NCBI GenBank assembly: GCA_050184225.1
Contig: JBFXAN010000245.1
Coordinates: 1 to 7,336, forward strand
Source of the DNA: JBFXAN01 sp050184225
Lineage (GTDB): Bacteria > Chloroflexota > Dehalococcoidia > CAUJGQ01
Direction: 5' to 3'
DNA length: 7,336 nt
Shown: in pieces, positions 1 to 5,487 of the stretch
How the letters are laid out: each line of letters starts with the position of its first letter
Numbering within the stretch: the stretch's first letter is position 1
Position numbers and translations under genes: made by a program
Notes under the pieces: model-generated
What the model was told of the DNA's origin: nothing
What the model saw: the letters and a program-made list of their open reading frames with translations, nothing else
The model's database searches: none

Positions 1-35
1 ACTTCACCGCCGGCACCACTGTCGTAGAAGAATGA
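1..35 (+). CDS. C-terminal tail of an upstream gene (partial)
   Basis: Reading from base 3, the window opens with codons for FTAGTTVVEE followed by TGA at 33-35. The stop overlaps the ATG at 32-34 of the next gene as ATGA. This exact 4-bp overlap recurs at two other junctions in the window (2029-2032 and 5484-5487), which is the main reason to believe this frame. Only ten residues are visible, so the product cannot be identified. A second frame (codons from base 1) ends at TAG 25-27 and is a weaker alternative. Confidence 0.5.
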   Translation, partial: FTAGTTVVEE

Positions 36-991
36 CGAGAGATCCAAGGTCACCGCGTGCCCGATCAGCACCGTCGGATGGAACATCGTATGACGACGTC
101 CGCCGGCCGCTGCCACGGCGCGCGCATCGTTCTCGATACGCCTACGAAGCCGACGATGTCAGCGCGGCCACCGGTGGACGGATGGCGGCGGTGTTGCTCG
201 CTCTGGCCGTCGCTGCCCTGGTGGTGACGCATGGCCTCTGGCAGGTGACGGCGCCGGCACCGGCCGGCCAGATGCTCCGTTCGATCTTGCTTCCCCTGAC
301 CGACCTCGACCAGACGCTTGCCGCAAACCTCGAAACGCTGCGAGAGGTGGCCAGCGGTCAGCCGCCGGATGGACCGGTCGCGGTGCCCGGTCTGCCGATC
401 GGGGTGGAGGTGACGCGGGCCGAGGCCGAGATGGAACCGGATGCCCTGCGGGAGACGGTTTTGCAACGGATGTCCGATGCGGTCTACGAGCGTGGGACCG
501 AGGCGTTCCGCGTGCCGGGATCGGATCCGCCATCGCCAACGATCCTGACGTCACAGTGGGCACTCGAACGGGCGCTCGACTTTCTCACGGCGGACCAGCA
601 CGCCGCCTTTCGCCTGCCCCGCCTGATCGCGGCGATCGCGACCCTGATTCTGGCGGTCCTGACGATCTGGCTCCTGGAGGGACCAGCACGATTGACCGGT
701 CCCGGTGTCAGCGTGATGATGGGGAGCGCGATCGGTGCAGCGTTTGCGCTGGGCATGCGACTGGCAGCCACCGTCTTCTATGGTGAGGATGCGGTCGGCG
801 ACGCGATCGTCCGGCTCGTCACACGCGATACCTCCACCACCATCCTGATCGTGGCGGGAGCGTTCTTCGTCTTCGGCGCCATCTTGACGATCATGGGTGT
901 GGTTGCGGCACGATTGGATCAGGCACAGCCGGAGATGGCGCCGCCGCGGCGGACGGCGCCGCGACGGCCATCGGGGGGCAGAGGAGACTAG
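32..991 (+). CDS. Four-helix integral membrane protein of unknown function
   Basis: I do not recognise a family for this 319-residue protein. Residues 1-50 are basic, Arg-rich and probably disordered. Hydrophobic segments lie at about 51-70, 198-216, 225-248 and 270-291, and the C-terminal tail (about 300-319) is again Arg/Pro-rich. The roughly 125-residue stretch between the first and second helices is polar and acidic, and would lie on one side of the membrane as a soluble domain. With both tails basic, a model with both ends in the cytoplasm and that domain outside fits the positive-inside rule. The start at 32 is supported by the ATGA overlap with an upstream frame, although the Shine-Dalgarno match is weak. 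ATG 182 (Met51, just before helix 1) is a possible later start. The stop lies 2 bp before the GYD gene, so the two are probably co-transcribed. Confidence 0.8.
   Translation: MTRDPRSPRARSAPSDGTSYDDVRRPLPRRAHRSRYAYEADDVSAATGGRMAAVLLALAVAALVVTHGLWQVTAPAPAGQMLRSILLPLTDLDQTLAANLETLREVASGQPPDGPVAVPGLPIGVEVTRAEAEMEPDALRETVLQRMSDAVYERGTEAFRVPGSDPPSPTILTSQWALERALDFLTADQHAAFRLPRLIAAIATLILAVLTIWLLEGPARLTGPGVSVMMGSAIGAAFALGMRLAATVFYGEDAVGDAIVRLVTRDTSTTILIVAGAFFVFGAILTIMGVVAARLDQAQPEMAPPRRTAPRRPSGGRGD
981..986 (+). promoter_or_regulatory. Ribosome binding site for the GYD gene
   Basis: GAGGAG lies 7 nt before the GTG at 994 and inside the last codons of the preceding membrane protein gene. It supports GTG 994 as the start and indicates coupled translation. 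Confidence 0.65.
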
Positions 992-993
992 CG

Positions 994-1395
994 GTGCCGA
1001 TCTTCGTGGCGCTGGGCACGGCAACGGAAGCAGGACGGAGCCGCACGCTCGAGGGGTTGGCCGAGCGGCACCATCGGGCGGTGGCCCGTGTCGTCGATGC
1101 CGGCGCCCAGATCCTCGCCAGCTACGCGCTCCTGGGTCCGTATGACTATCTGGTGTTGCTCGACGCCCCAGATATTGAGACAGTGGCGCGCGTCCTGATC
1201 CGTGAAGCAGCCCGCGGCAACGTGCATTACGAGATCCATCCGGCGCTGCCGATGGAGCAATTTGCCCGGCTGGTTGGCGAAGAGGAGGTCCTGAAACCCC
1301 ACCGGTTGGTTCGCGCTCGGGCGCCACGGACCGAACCGACGGAAGCGACAGAGTCGTCACATCGGGTACGGCGTCGGAGCACGAAACAACCCTAA
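994..1395 (+). CDS. GYD domain-containing protein
   Basis: This is a 133-residue small soluble protein. The first 95 residues or so match the GYD family pattern: an N-terminal strand MPIFVALGT, a helix, then GPYDYLVLLDAPD (residues about 48-60, the G-x-YD core that names the family) and a GNVHYEIHPAL segment near 75-85. The family has a ferredoxin-like alpha/beta fold related to dimeric alpha-beta barrel proteins. It has no well-established biochemical role, so none is assigned. From about residue 100 the sequence changes to a basic, Arg/Thr/Ser-rich tail ending RRRSTKQP, which is longer than the usual GYD core and looks disordered. It starts with GTG 2 bp after the membrane protein gene and is preceded by a good Shine-Dalgarno, so it very likely belongs to the same transcript. 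Confidence 0.85.
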   Translation: MPIFVALGTATEAGRSRTLEGLAERHHRAVARVVDAGAQILASYALLGPYDYLVLLDAPDIETVARVLIREAARGNVHYEIHPALPMEQFARLVGEEEVLKPHRLVRARAPRTEPTEATESSHRVRRRSTKQP

Positions 1396-1547
1396 GCCGG
1401 GTCGTGCCCGACCGCGCCAATGCCGGACGATGACCTCCCTCTGTGCTGTCGGAAGAATGCTGCGATCACCGACGAACTTCCTGTTTCCTGATGTGATGCG
1501 GCTGGCCGATAATCCAGAAGGCATTGCGACTCGCTGATCATGTCTTT

Positions 1548-1551
1548 GGAG
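1548..1551 (+). promoter_or_regulatory. Ribosome binding site deciding the GTG start of the UspA gene
   Basis: GGAG with a 7-nt spacer precedes GTG 1559. The nearby ATG at 1555-1557 is in another frame and does not read into the UspA protein, so GTG 1559 is the best start. Confidence 0.55.
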
Positions 1552-1558
1552 CCAATGT

Positions 1559-2032
1559 GTGCCACGACTCGACGACCTCCGTTCCCTGGTTGATGCCCGA
1601 CAGTTTCTTGTGCCCTGTGATGGTTCGACCGCTTCCTACGAGGCGCTGGCGTTCGCCTGCACACAGGCCAAGCGGAACATGGGACGCGTGTTCGTCGTCC
1701 ATGTGATCGAGGTGAAACGCACGCTGCCGCTGGATGCCGACATGGTCGGGGAGGCGCATCGAGGAGAGGCGATCCTGACCGAGGCGGAGCGGATCGGCGA
1801 CGAGCTGGATGTCCGCGTCGAGGGAGAGTTGTTACAGGCCCGCGAGGCCGGTCATGCCATTGTCGACGAGGCGATCGAACGCGGCATCGATGTGATCGTG
1901 ATCGGCACCGAATACACGCGGCCGTTCGGAGAGTTCCAAGTCGGGCGAACGACGCAGTTTGTCATGAAACAGGCTCCGTGCCAGGTCTGGTTGTTCCGCC
2001 TCCCTGCGCACGGTGGAGAGGGACGGCGATGA
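1559..2032 (+). CDS. Divergent universal stress protein (UspA family)
   Basis: The product is a 157-residue cytoplasmic protein with a single Usp domain. Strand 1 and the following loop read FLVPCDGS (residues 16-23), matching the family's VPVDGS. A helix and strand 2 (VFVVHVIEV, 44-52) follow. The C-terminal half has the GHAIVDEAIERGIDVIVIGT helix-strand unit (98-117). The family's ATP loop is G-2x-G-9x-G-S/T. Here the spacing is kept exactly, but the residues are Gly116, Tyr119, Gly129 and Arg130, so the second glycine and the Ser/Thr are missing and ATP binding is doubtful. The gene overlaps the next RCK gene by 4 bp (ATGA), which implies coupled translation. By inference it works with the two TrkA-type proteins in controlling ion or solute transport. 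Confidence 0.85.
   Translation: MPRLDDLRSLVDARQFLVPCDGSTASYEALAFACTQAKRNMGRVFVVHVIEVKRTLPLDADMVGEAHRGEAILTEAERIGDELDVRVEGELLQAREAGHAIVDEAIERGIDVIVIGTEYTRPFGEFQVGRTTQFVMKQAPCQVWLFRLPAHGGEGRR
2015..2023 (+). promoter_or_regulatory. Ribosome binding site for the first TrkA-type gene
   Basis: GGAGAGGGA with a 5-nt spacer precedes ATG 2029. It favours this ATG over the longer in-frame opening from 1978, whose extra 17 residues (PGLVVPPP...) do not resemble the start of an RCK domain. Confidence 0.65.
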
Positions 2033-2469
2033 AGGTCGTGATTATGGGGTGCGGCCGCGTCGGCGCGCAGCTGGCGACGATCCTCGACCGTGATGGCCAC
2101 GATGTGACCGTGCTCGACATCCGAGGCAGCCAGCTCGAGCGATTCCTGCCGGAGGACTTCGGTGGGCGTAAGCTGGTCGGTGACGGCCGGGATCAAGATA
2201 TTCTGCGTGATGCGGGCGTGGAAGGAGCGGACGCCTTCGTCTCTTGCACGGCGGGCGATAATCGCAACGTGATGGCGGCACAAATGGCCAAGGTGATTTT
2301 CAATGTGCCGCGGGTGGTCTGCCGGATCTATGATCCGCTCCGCGAGGAGATGTACAAGATGCTCGGGCTGCGGACGATCTCGCCGACCAAGGTGGGCGCC
2401 AAGCTCTTGATGGATGCGCTGCTGCAAGAGACCGACGAGCAGGTGGTAGCCAATGCAAACCCAGACTGA
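2029..2469 (+). CDS. TrkA-N (RCK_N) domain protein, short form lacking RCK_C
   Basis: This 146-residue protein consists of one Rossmann-fold RCK_N domain, the regulatory domain that binds NAD(H) or another nucleotide and gates Trk/Ktr potassium channels and some other transporters. Visible motifs are the dinucleotide loop GCGRVG (7-12), the acidic residue ending strand 2 (Asp30, in TVLDI), GDGRD (51-55), TAGDNRNVMAAQMAK (74-88) and RIYDPLREEMYKMLG (99-113). There is no TrkA_C (RCK_C) domain: the protein ends about 30 residues after the RCK_N core, and the next gene overlaps its end by 17 bp. Its neighbour has both domains, so the two products probably form a hetero-oligomeric ring. Tandem TrkA genes of this kind (such as mycobacterial ceoB-ceoC) are known. 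No channel or permease gene is present in the window. Confidence 0.9.
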   Translation: MKVVIMGCGRVGAQLATILDRDGHDVTVLDIRGSQLERFLPEDFGGRKLVGDGRDQDILRDAGVEGADAFVSCTAGDNRNVMAAQMAKVIFNVPRVVCRIYDPLREEMYKMLGLRTISPTKVGAKLLMDALLQETDEQVVANANPD

Positions 2470-3181
2470 TGGCCGAACCGAAGCCGGTCATGACAGCAAC
2501 TACGTGATCGTCGTCGGCGGCGGCCGGGTCGGATTCTATCTCGCCAAGGAATTGATCGAGCTGGGATACGAAGTGCTCGTCATCGAGAACGACGAGTTTG
2601 GTCCCCGTGCTGCCTACATCGCCGATCAACTTGGCAGTGCCGTCATCAAAGGCGATGGGTGCGAAGCGGCGGTGCTCGAAGAGGCGGGGACGGCCCGCGC
2701 GGCGATGCTGATCGCCGTCACCGGTGACGACGAGGACAACCTGGTTTCATGCCAGGTGGCGAAGGGCCGCTTCGGCGTGCCGATGACGATCGCCCGGCTG
2801 AACGATCCGCGCAACGAACGCCTGTTCACGGCACTGGGCATCGACGTCACGGTCAGCGCGACGACGGCGATCCTCGACAAAATCGAGATGGAACTGCCGA
2901 TCCAACGGTTGCATCGGTTATTGCATCTCAAGAAGAGCGACCTCGATCTGGTCGAGATCCAGCTCCCCGATCGCGGCGGATCGGTGGGCAAGGCGCTCAA
3001 AGATGTGTATCTGCCACAAGGCTCGCTCATCATCCTGCTGGTCGATACCGAGGGCACACCGCGCCTGCCCACGACCGAAAGCGTCCTGCGTGCCAACGAC
3101 GAAGTGATCGCCATCACCCGCGGCGACACCGAGGAGGCGCTCCGAACCGTGCTCACCGGGCAATCCGGCGATGGCATCTAG
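2453..3181 (+). CDS. TrkA-type potassium uptake regulator, RCK_N plus RCK_C
   Basis: This 242-residue cytoplasmic regulator has two domains. RCK_N covers about 16-135, with the dinucleotide loop GGGRVG (22-27), acidic Glu45 after strand 2 (VLVIEND), KGDG (66-69), TGDDEDN (90-96) and ARLNDPRNERLFTALGID (114-131). A linker helix (about 139-160) leads to RCK_C at roughly 163-235, with the typical GGSVGKALKDVYLPQGSLI and NDEVIAITRGD strands. In the family, RCK_N binds NAD(H) or ATP/ADP and RCK_C can bind a second ligand such as c-di-AMP or cations; which applies here cannot be seen. ATG 2453 overlaps the previous gene by 17 bp and has AGGTGG 6 nt upstream. It is likely co-translated with the short RCK protein and the UspA. 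The target channel is not encoded nearby. Confidence 0.92.
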   Translation: MQTQTDGRTEAGHDSNYVIVVGGGRVGFYLAKELIELGYEVLVIENDEFGPRAAYIADQLGSAVIKGDGCEAAVLEEAGTARAAMLIAVTGDDEDNLVSCQVAKGRFGVPMTIARLNDPRNERLFTALGIDVTVSATTAILDKIEMELPIQRLHRLLHLKKSDLDLVEIQLPDRGGSVGKALKDVYLPQGSLIILLVDTEGTPRLPTTESVLRANDEVIAITRGDTEEALRTVLTGQSGDGI

Positions 3182-3188
3182 ACGATTT

Positions 3189-3266
3189 TGAACCGCAGAG
3201 ACGCAGAGATCTTGTGAGATGTCGCCCTAAACCAATCCTCTGTGTCATCTGCGTCTCTGTGGTTCA
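3189..3266 (+). repeat. Inverted repeat of the ACCGC-AGACGC type between trkA and pheA
   Basis: The arms 3190-3207 and 3248-3265 are complementary over 18 bp with one G-T mismatch, which can pair as G-U in RNA. The flanking T3189/A3266 extends this to 19, and the loop is 40 nt. The left arm contains GCAGAGA twice in tandem. The element starts 8 bp after the trkA stop and ends 26 nt before the pheA ATG. It is not a classic terminator because no T-run follows. A related element lies at 6794-6839, so a dispersed repeat family is likely. Confidence 0.75.
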
Positions 3267-3292
3267 CAACAAAGAGGTAAGGAACGAAGCGT

Positions 3293-4114
3293 ATGCGCGT
3301 TGCCTATCTGGGGCCGCCGGGAACGTTTGGCGAGCAGGCGGCGGTCCGGTATGCGCCCGATGAGGAGCGGATCCCGTTTCCGAGCCACGGCCAGGTGGCG
3401 GCAGCGGTCCAGGCGGGGAAGGCGGATGCCGGCCTTCTTGCCGTCGAAAACAGCCTCGAAGGCAGCGTCTCGGAGACGGTGGACATCCTCGTCCACGACG
3501 CGCAGCTGCACATCTGCGGTGAGCTCGCCCTCCCGATCGAGCAGTGTTTGATTGTTCCGCCGGGCCGGCAGGTGGCACAGGTGCGGGTGATCCTCTCACA
3601 CACGAACGCGCTGGGACAGTGCCGGGGGTTCCTGGAGCGACGCTTCCCTGATGTCCGGTTGGAGCCAACCCTCTCGACCACGGCAGCGGTCGAGCAGGCA
3701 TTGACGCGGGATGATGCTGCCGCGATCGCGTCGGCGCGGGCGGCCGAGTTGCTCGGCGGTGCGATCCTGGAACGCGGCATTCAAGACCGCAAGAACAACG
3801 TCACCCGGTTCGTGATCGTTGGTCAGAGCGATGCCGCGGCGACGGGTGACGATAAGACCTCACTCGCCTTCACCACATATCATGACCGTCCCGGCTCGCT
3901 GGTTGGCGTGCTTCAGGAATTCGCGGCGCGTGGATTGAACCTGACGAAGATCGAGTCCCGGCCGTCGCGTGATGCGCTCGGTGTGTACGTCTTCCTCTGC
4001 GACTTTCAGGGTCATCGGACCGATCCGGCCGTCGCCGCCGCGCTGGCGGCCGTACGCGAAAAGACGCAGACCCTCCAGGTGATCGGCTCCTATCCGCGTT
4101 TCCACCTGAAGTGA
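3293..4114 (+). CDS. pheA: Prephenate dehydratase, monofunctional
   Basis: PheA decarboxylates and dehydrates prephenate to phenylpyruvate, the committed step of phenylalanine synthesis in the cytoplasm. This 273-residue protein has the normal length for the stand-alone enzyme, with no chorismate mutase domain. The catalytic domain (1 to about 180) shows GPPGTF (7-12), VENSLEGSV (51-59), SHTNALGQC (102-110), TLSTTAAV (126-133) and NNVTRFVIVG (168-177), including the Thr-Arg-Phe triad central to catalysis in the family. The C-terminal ACT domain (about 188-265) has RPGSLVGVL (199-207) and KIESRPS (219-225), the phenylalanine-sensing motifs, so feedback inhibition by phenylalanine is expected. 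The start ATG 3293 has AAGGA 9 nt upstream. No other aromatic pathway gene is adjacent, and no leader peptide or attenuator was seen in the 111-bp spacer. Confidence 0.96.
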   Translation: MRVAYLGPPGTFGEQAAVRYAPDEERIPFPSHGQVAAAVQAGKADAGLLAVENSLEGSVSETVDILVHDAQLHICGELALPIEQCLIVPPGRQVAQVRVILSHTNALGQCRGFLERRFPDVRLEPTLSTTAAVEQALTRDDAAAIASARAAELLGGAILERGIQDRKNNVTRFVIVGQSDAAATGDDKTSLAFTTYHDRPGSLVGVLQEFAARGLNLTKIESRPSRDALGVYVFLCDFQGHRTDPAVAAALAAVREKTQTLQVIGSYPRFHLK

Positions 4115-4191
4115 GACGTCACCGATGTGGCCGCAGTTTGCCTGGGAGCGCGGGCCTGCCCAATGCCGGTTGGCGAGCCACTGGTGCCGAT

Positions 4192-5487
4192 TTAGACTGG
4201 GCCGGTGGCGCGCGGTCCGGCGGTCTGGTCGGTGTCCAGGCCGAGGGCGCCGAAGATGGCGTCGTTGTCCTCGCCTAAACGCGGGGCACGGCGGGCGATC
4301 CGCCACGGGGTACGGGTAAAGCGATAGGGCGCACCCGGGTAGCGGAAGGCGCGGCCCAGTTCGGGATGCTCGACCTCAGCGTGGAAACCGCGTGCGGCGA
4401 AGTGCGGGTCCTCCAGCGCCTCTTCCGGGGAGTAGATAATCGCGAACTGAAAGCCGCGCTGTTGTCCACCGACGAAGAACTCATATGCGGGCAGGTTCTC
4501 GGCGAGGAAGTTCACCGCCTCCCGACCGGCGGCAAACCGCGCTCGAGCATCTTCGTCCTCCGCCAGTTGCCACAGCGAGATCGGTTCCCCCTCAACCAGT
4601 TGTTCAAGGAGCGGGGCCAGCTCGAATTGTTCGAGCAGATTGACGTCGCGCATCCATTCGTAGATCGCGCGGAACTGGCGGGCATCGCGCGGCGGGATGC
4701 CGGTGTTGACGTACCGGCCGTCGGCGCAGCGGATCTGGCTGGGCATCGTCGGCTGCGCCGCCGCGTGCCGGCCGGTCTGCCGCTGGACCGTGCCCTGCGC
4801 AACCAGCCAGGTGTAGCTGCCGGCCTCGGTCGTGACATTGGCGGCGGCGTGCATGTTCACGTCCACCAACTGGCCGCGCCCCGTCCGCTGGCGGTGCAGC
4901 AGCGCCACCAATGTCGACATGACGGCGAAGTGACAGCCGGTCTGGTAGCCCTGATTGCCGCCGCCGCGCACGGGCGGCAGGTCGTGATCGTCGTAACCGC
5001 ACGACCAGGCGGGACCGCCGCCGGCGAGCAGGGTCAGGTCCGTCGCCTGCTCGTCCGCACGCGGTCCCGACCGCCCGAATGGCGTGACCGACACCATGAT
5101 CAGCGCCGGATTCGCCGCGTGCAGGTCGGGGAAATCCAGTCCCATGCCCGCGAGCGTGCCGGGTGGCAGGCTCTCGAGGAAGATGTCGGCCGTCTCGACG
5201 ATCAGCCGTCGGAGCAGATTCCGGCCCTCCTCGCGTTCGAGGTCGGTCGTGATGCCGCGCTTGCTGGTGTTGTAATGCCAGAACCAGAGGCTCCCCTCCG
5301 GGTCCGGACGGTCCTCCACGAACGGCGGATATGTTCGGGTGACGTCGCCCGCCGGCGGCTCGATCTTAATCACTTCGGCGCCCATGTCCGCCATCAGCTT
5401 GCCGGCAAAGGCGCCCTTTTCGTCGCAGAGCTCGATCACGCGCAACCCGGCGAGCGGTCCGGTCGTGGCCGTAGCGTCGGTCGTCAT
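4192..5487 (-). CDS. CaiB/BaiF family (class III) CoA-transferase lacking the catalytic Asp
   Basis: This 431-residue protein is of normal length for the family that moves CoA between carboxylic acids. It shows the N-terminal PLAGLRVIEL and the MGAEVIKIEPPAGDVTR segment (35-51) that binds CoA, then HYNTSKRGITTDL (71-83), SVTPFGRSGP (133-142) and LVALLHRQRTGRGQ (193-206). The C-terminal APYRFTRTPWRI and APRLGEDNDAI blocks are also typical. The family's catalytic aspartate lies 17 residues before the His of the 'HRxxTGxGQ' motif. Here that position is Tyr181, within GYQTGCHF, whereas the neighbouring paralogue has Asp177. Either the protein is a non-catalytic partner or it uses another residue. 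ATG 5487 overlaps the upstream transferase stop by 4 bp and has AGGAGGG 6 nt away, so the two are translated together. The substrate is unknown. Confidence 0.93.
   Translation of the reverse strand: MTTDATATTGPLAGLRVIELCDEKGAFAGKLMADMGAEVIKIEPPAGDVTRTYPPFVEDRPDPEGSLWFWHYNTSKRGITTDLEREEGRNLLRRLIVETADIFLESLPPGTLAGMGLDFPDLHAANPALIMVSVTPFGRSGPRADEQATDLTLLAGGGPAWSCGYDDHDLPPVRGGGNQGYQTGCHFAVMSTLVALLHRQRTGRGQLVDVNMHAAANVTTEAGSYTWLVAQGTVQRQTGRHAAAQPTMPSQIRCADGRYVNTGIPPRDARQFRAIYEWMRDVNLLEQFELAPLLEQLVEGEPISLWQLAEDEDARARFAAGREAVNFLAENLPAYEFFVGGQQRGFQFAIIYSPEEALEDPHFAARGFHAEVEHPELGRAFRYPGAPYRFTRTPWRIARRAPRLGEDNDAIFGALGLDTDQTAGPRATGPV

Noticed and set aside
1398..1411. Possible terminator after the GYD gene
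   Set aside because: CGGG-TCGTG-CCCG gives only a 4-bp stem with no T-run.
551..1420. Minus-strand open frame of 289 codons
   Set aside because: It crosses antisense to both the membrane protein and the GYD gene, and the composition is Arg/Pro/Ser-rich noise.
1485..1513. Possible promoter before the UspA-trkA genes
   Set aside because: GATAAT at 1508-1513 is a fair -10 match and lies well placed, but the sequence 17 bp upstream (TTCCTG) matches only two bases of the -35 consensus. A promoter in this 163-bp spacer is likely but cannot be fixed.
1978..2028. Longer N-terminus for the first TrkA-type protein
   Set aside because: The extra 17 residues overlap the UspA coding end and do not look like RCK sequence. 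ATG 2029 has a strong ribosome binding site and an ATGA overlap.
3182..3292. Phenylalanine attenuator or T-box upstream of pheA
   Set aside because: There is no short leader frame rich in Phe codons, no T-box signature and no terminator with a T-run. The spacer is mostly the inverted repeat.
4166..4184. Possible terminator hairpin between the convergent pheA and CoA-transferase genes
   Set aside because: CCGGTtGG and CCACTGG can pair around a CGAG loop, but the stem is short with a bulge and a G-T pair, and no T-run follows on either strand.
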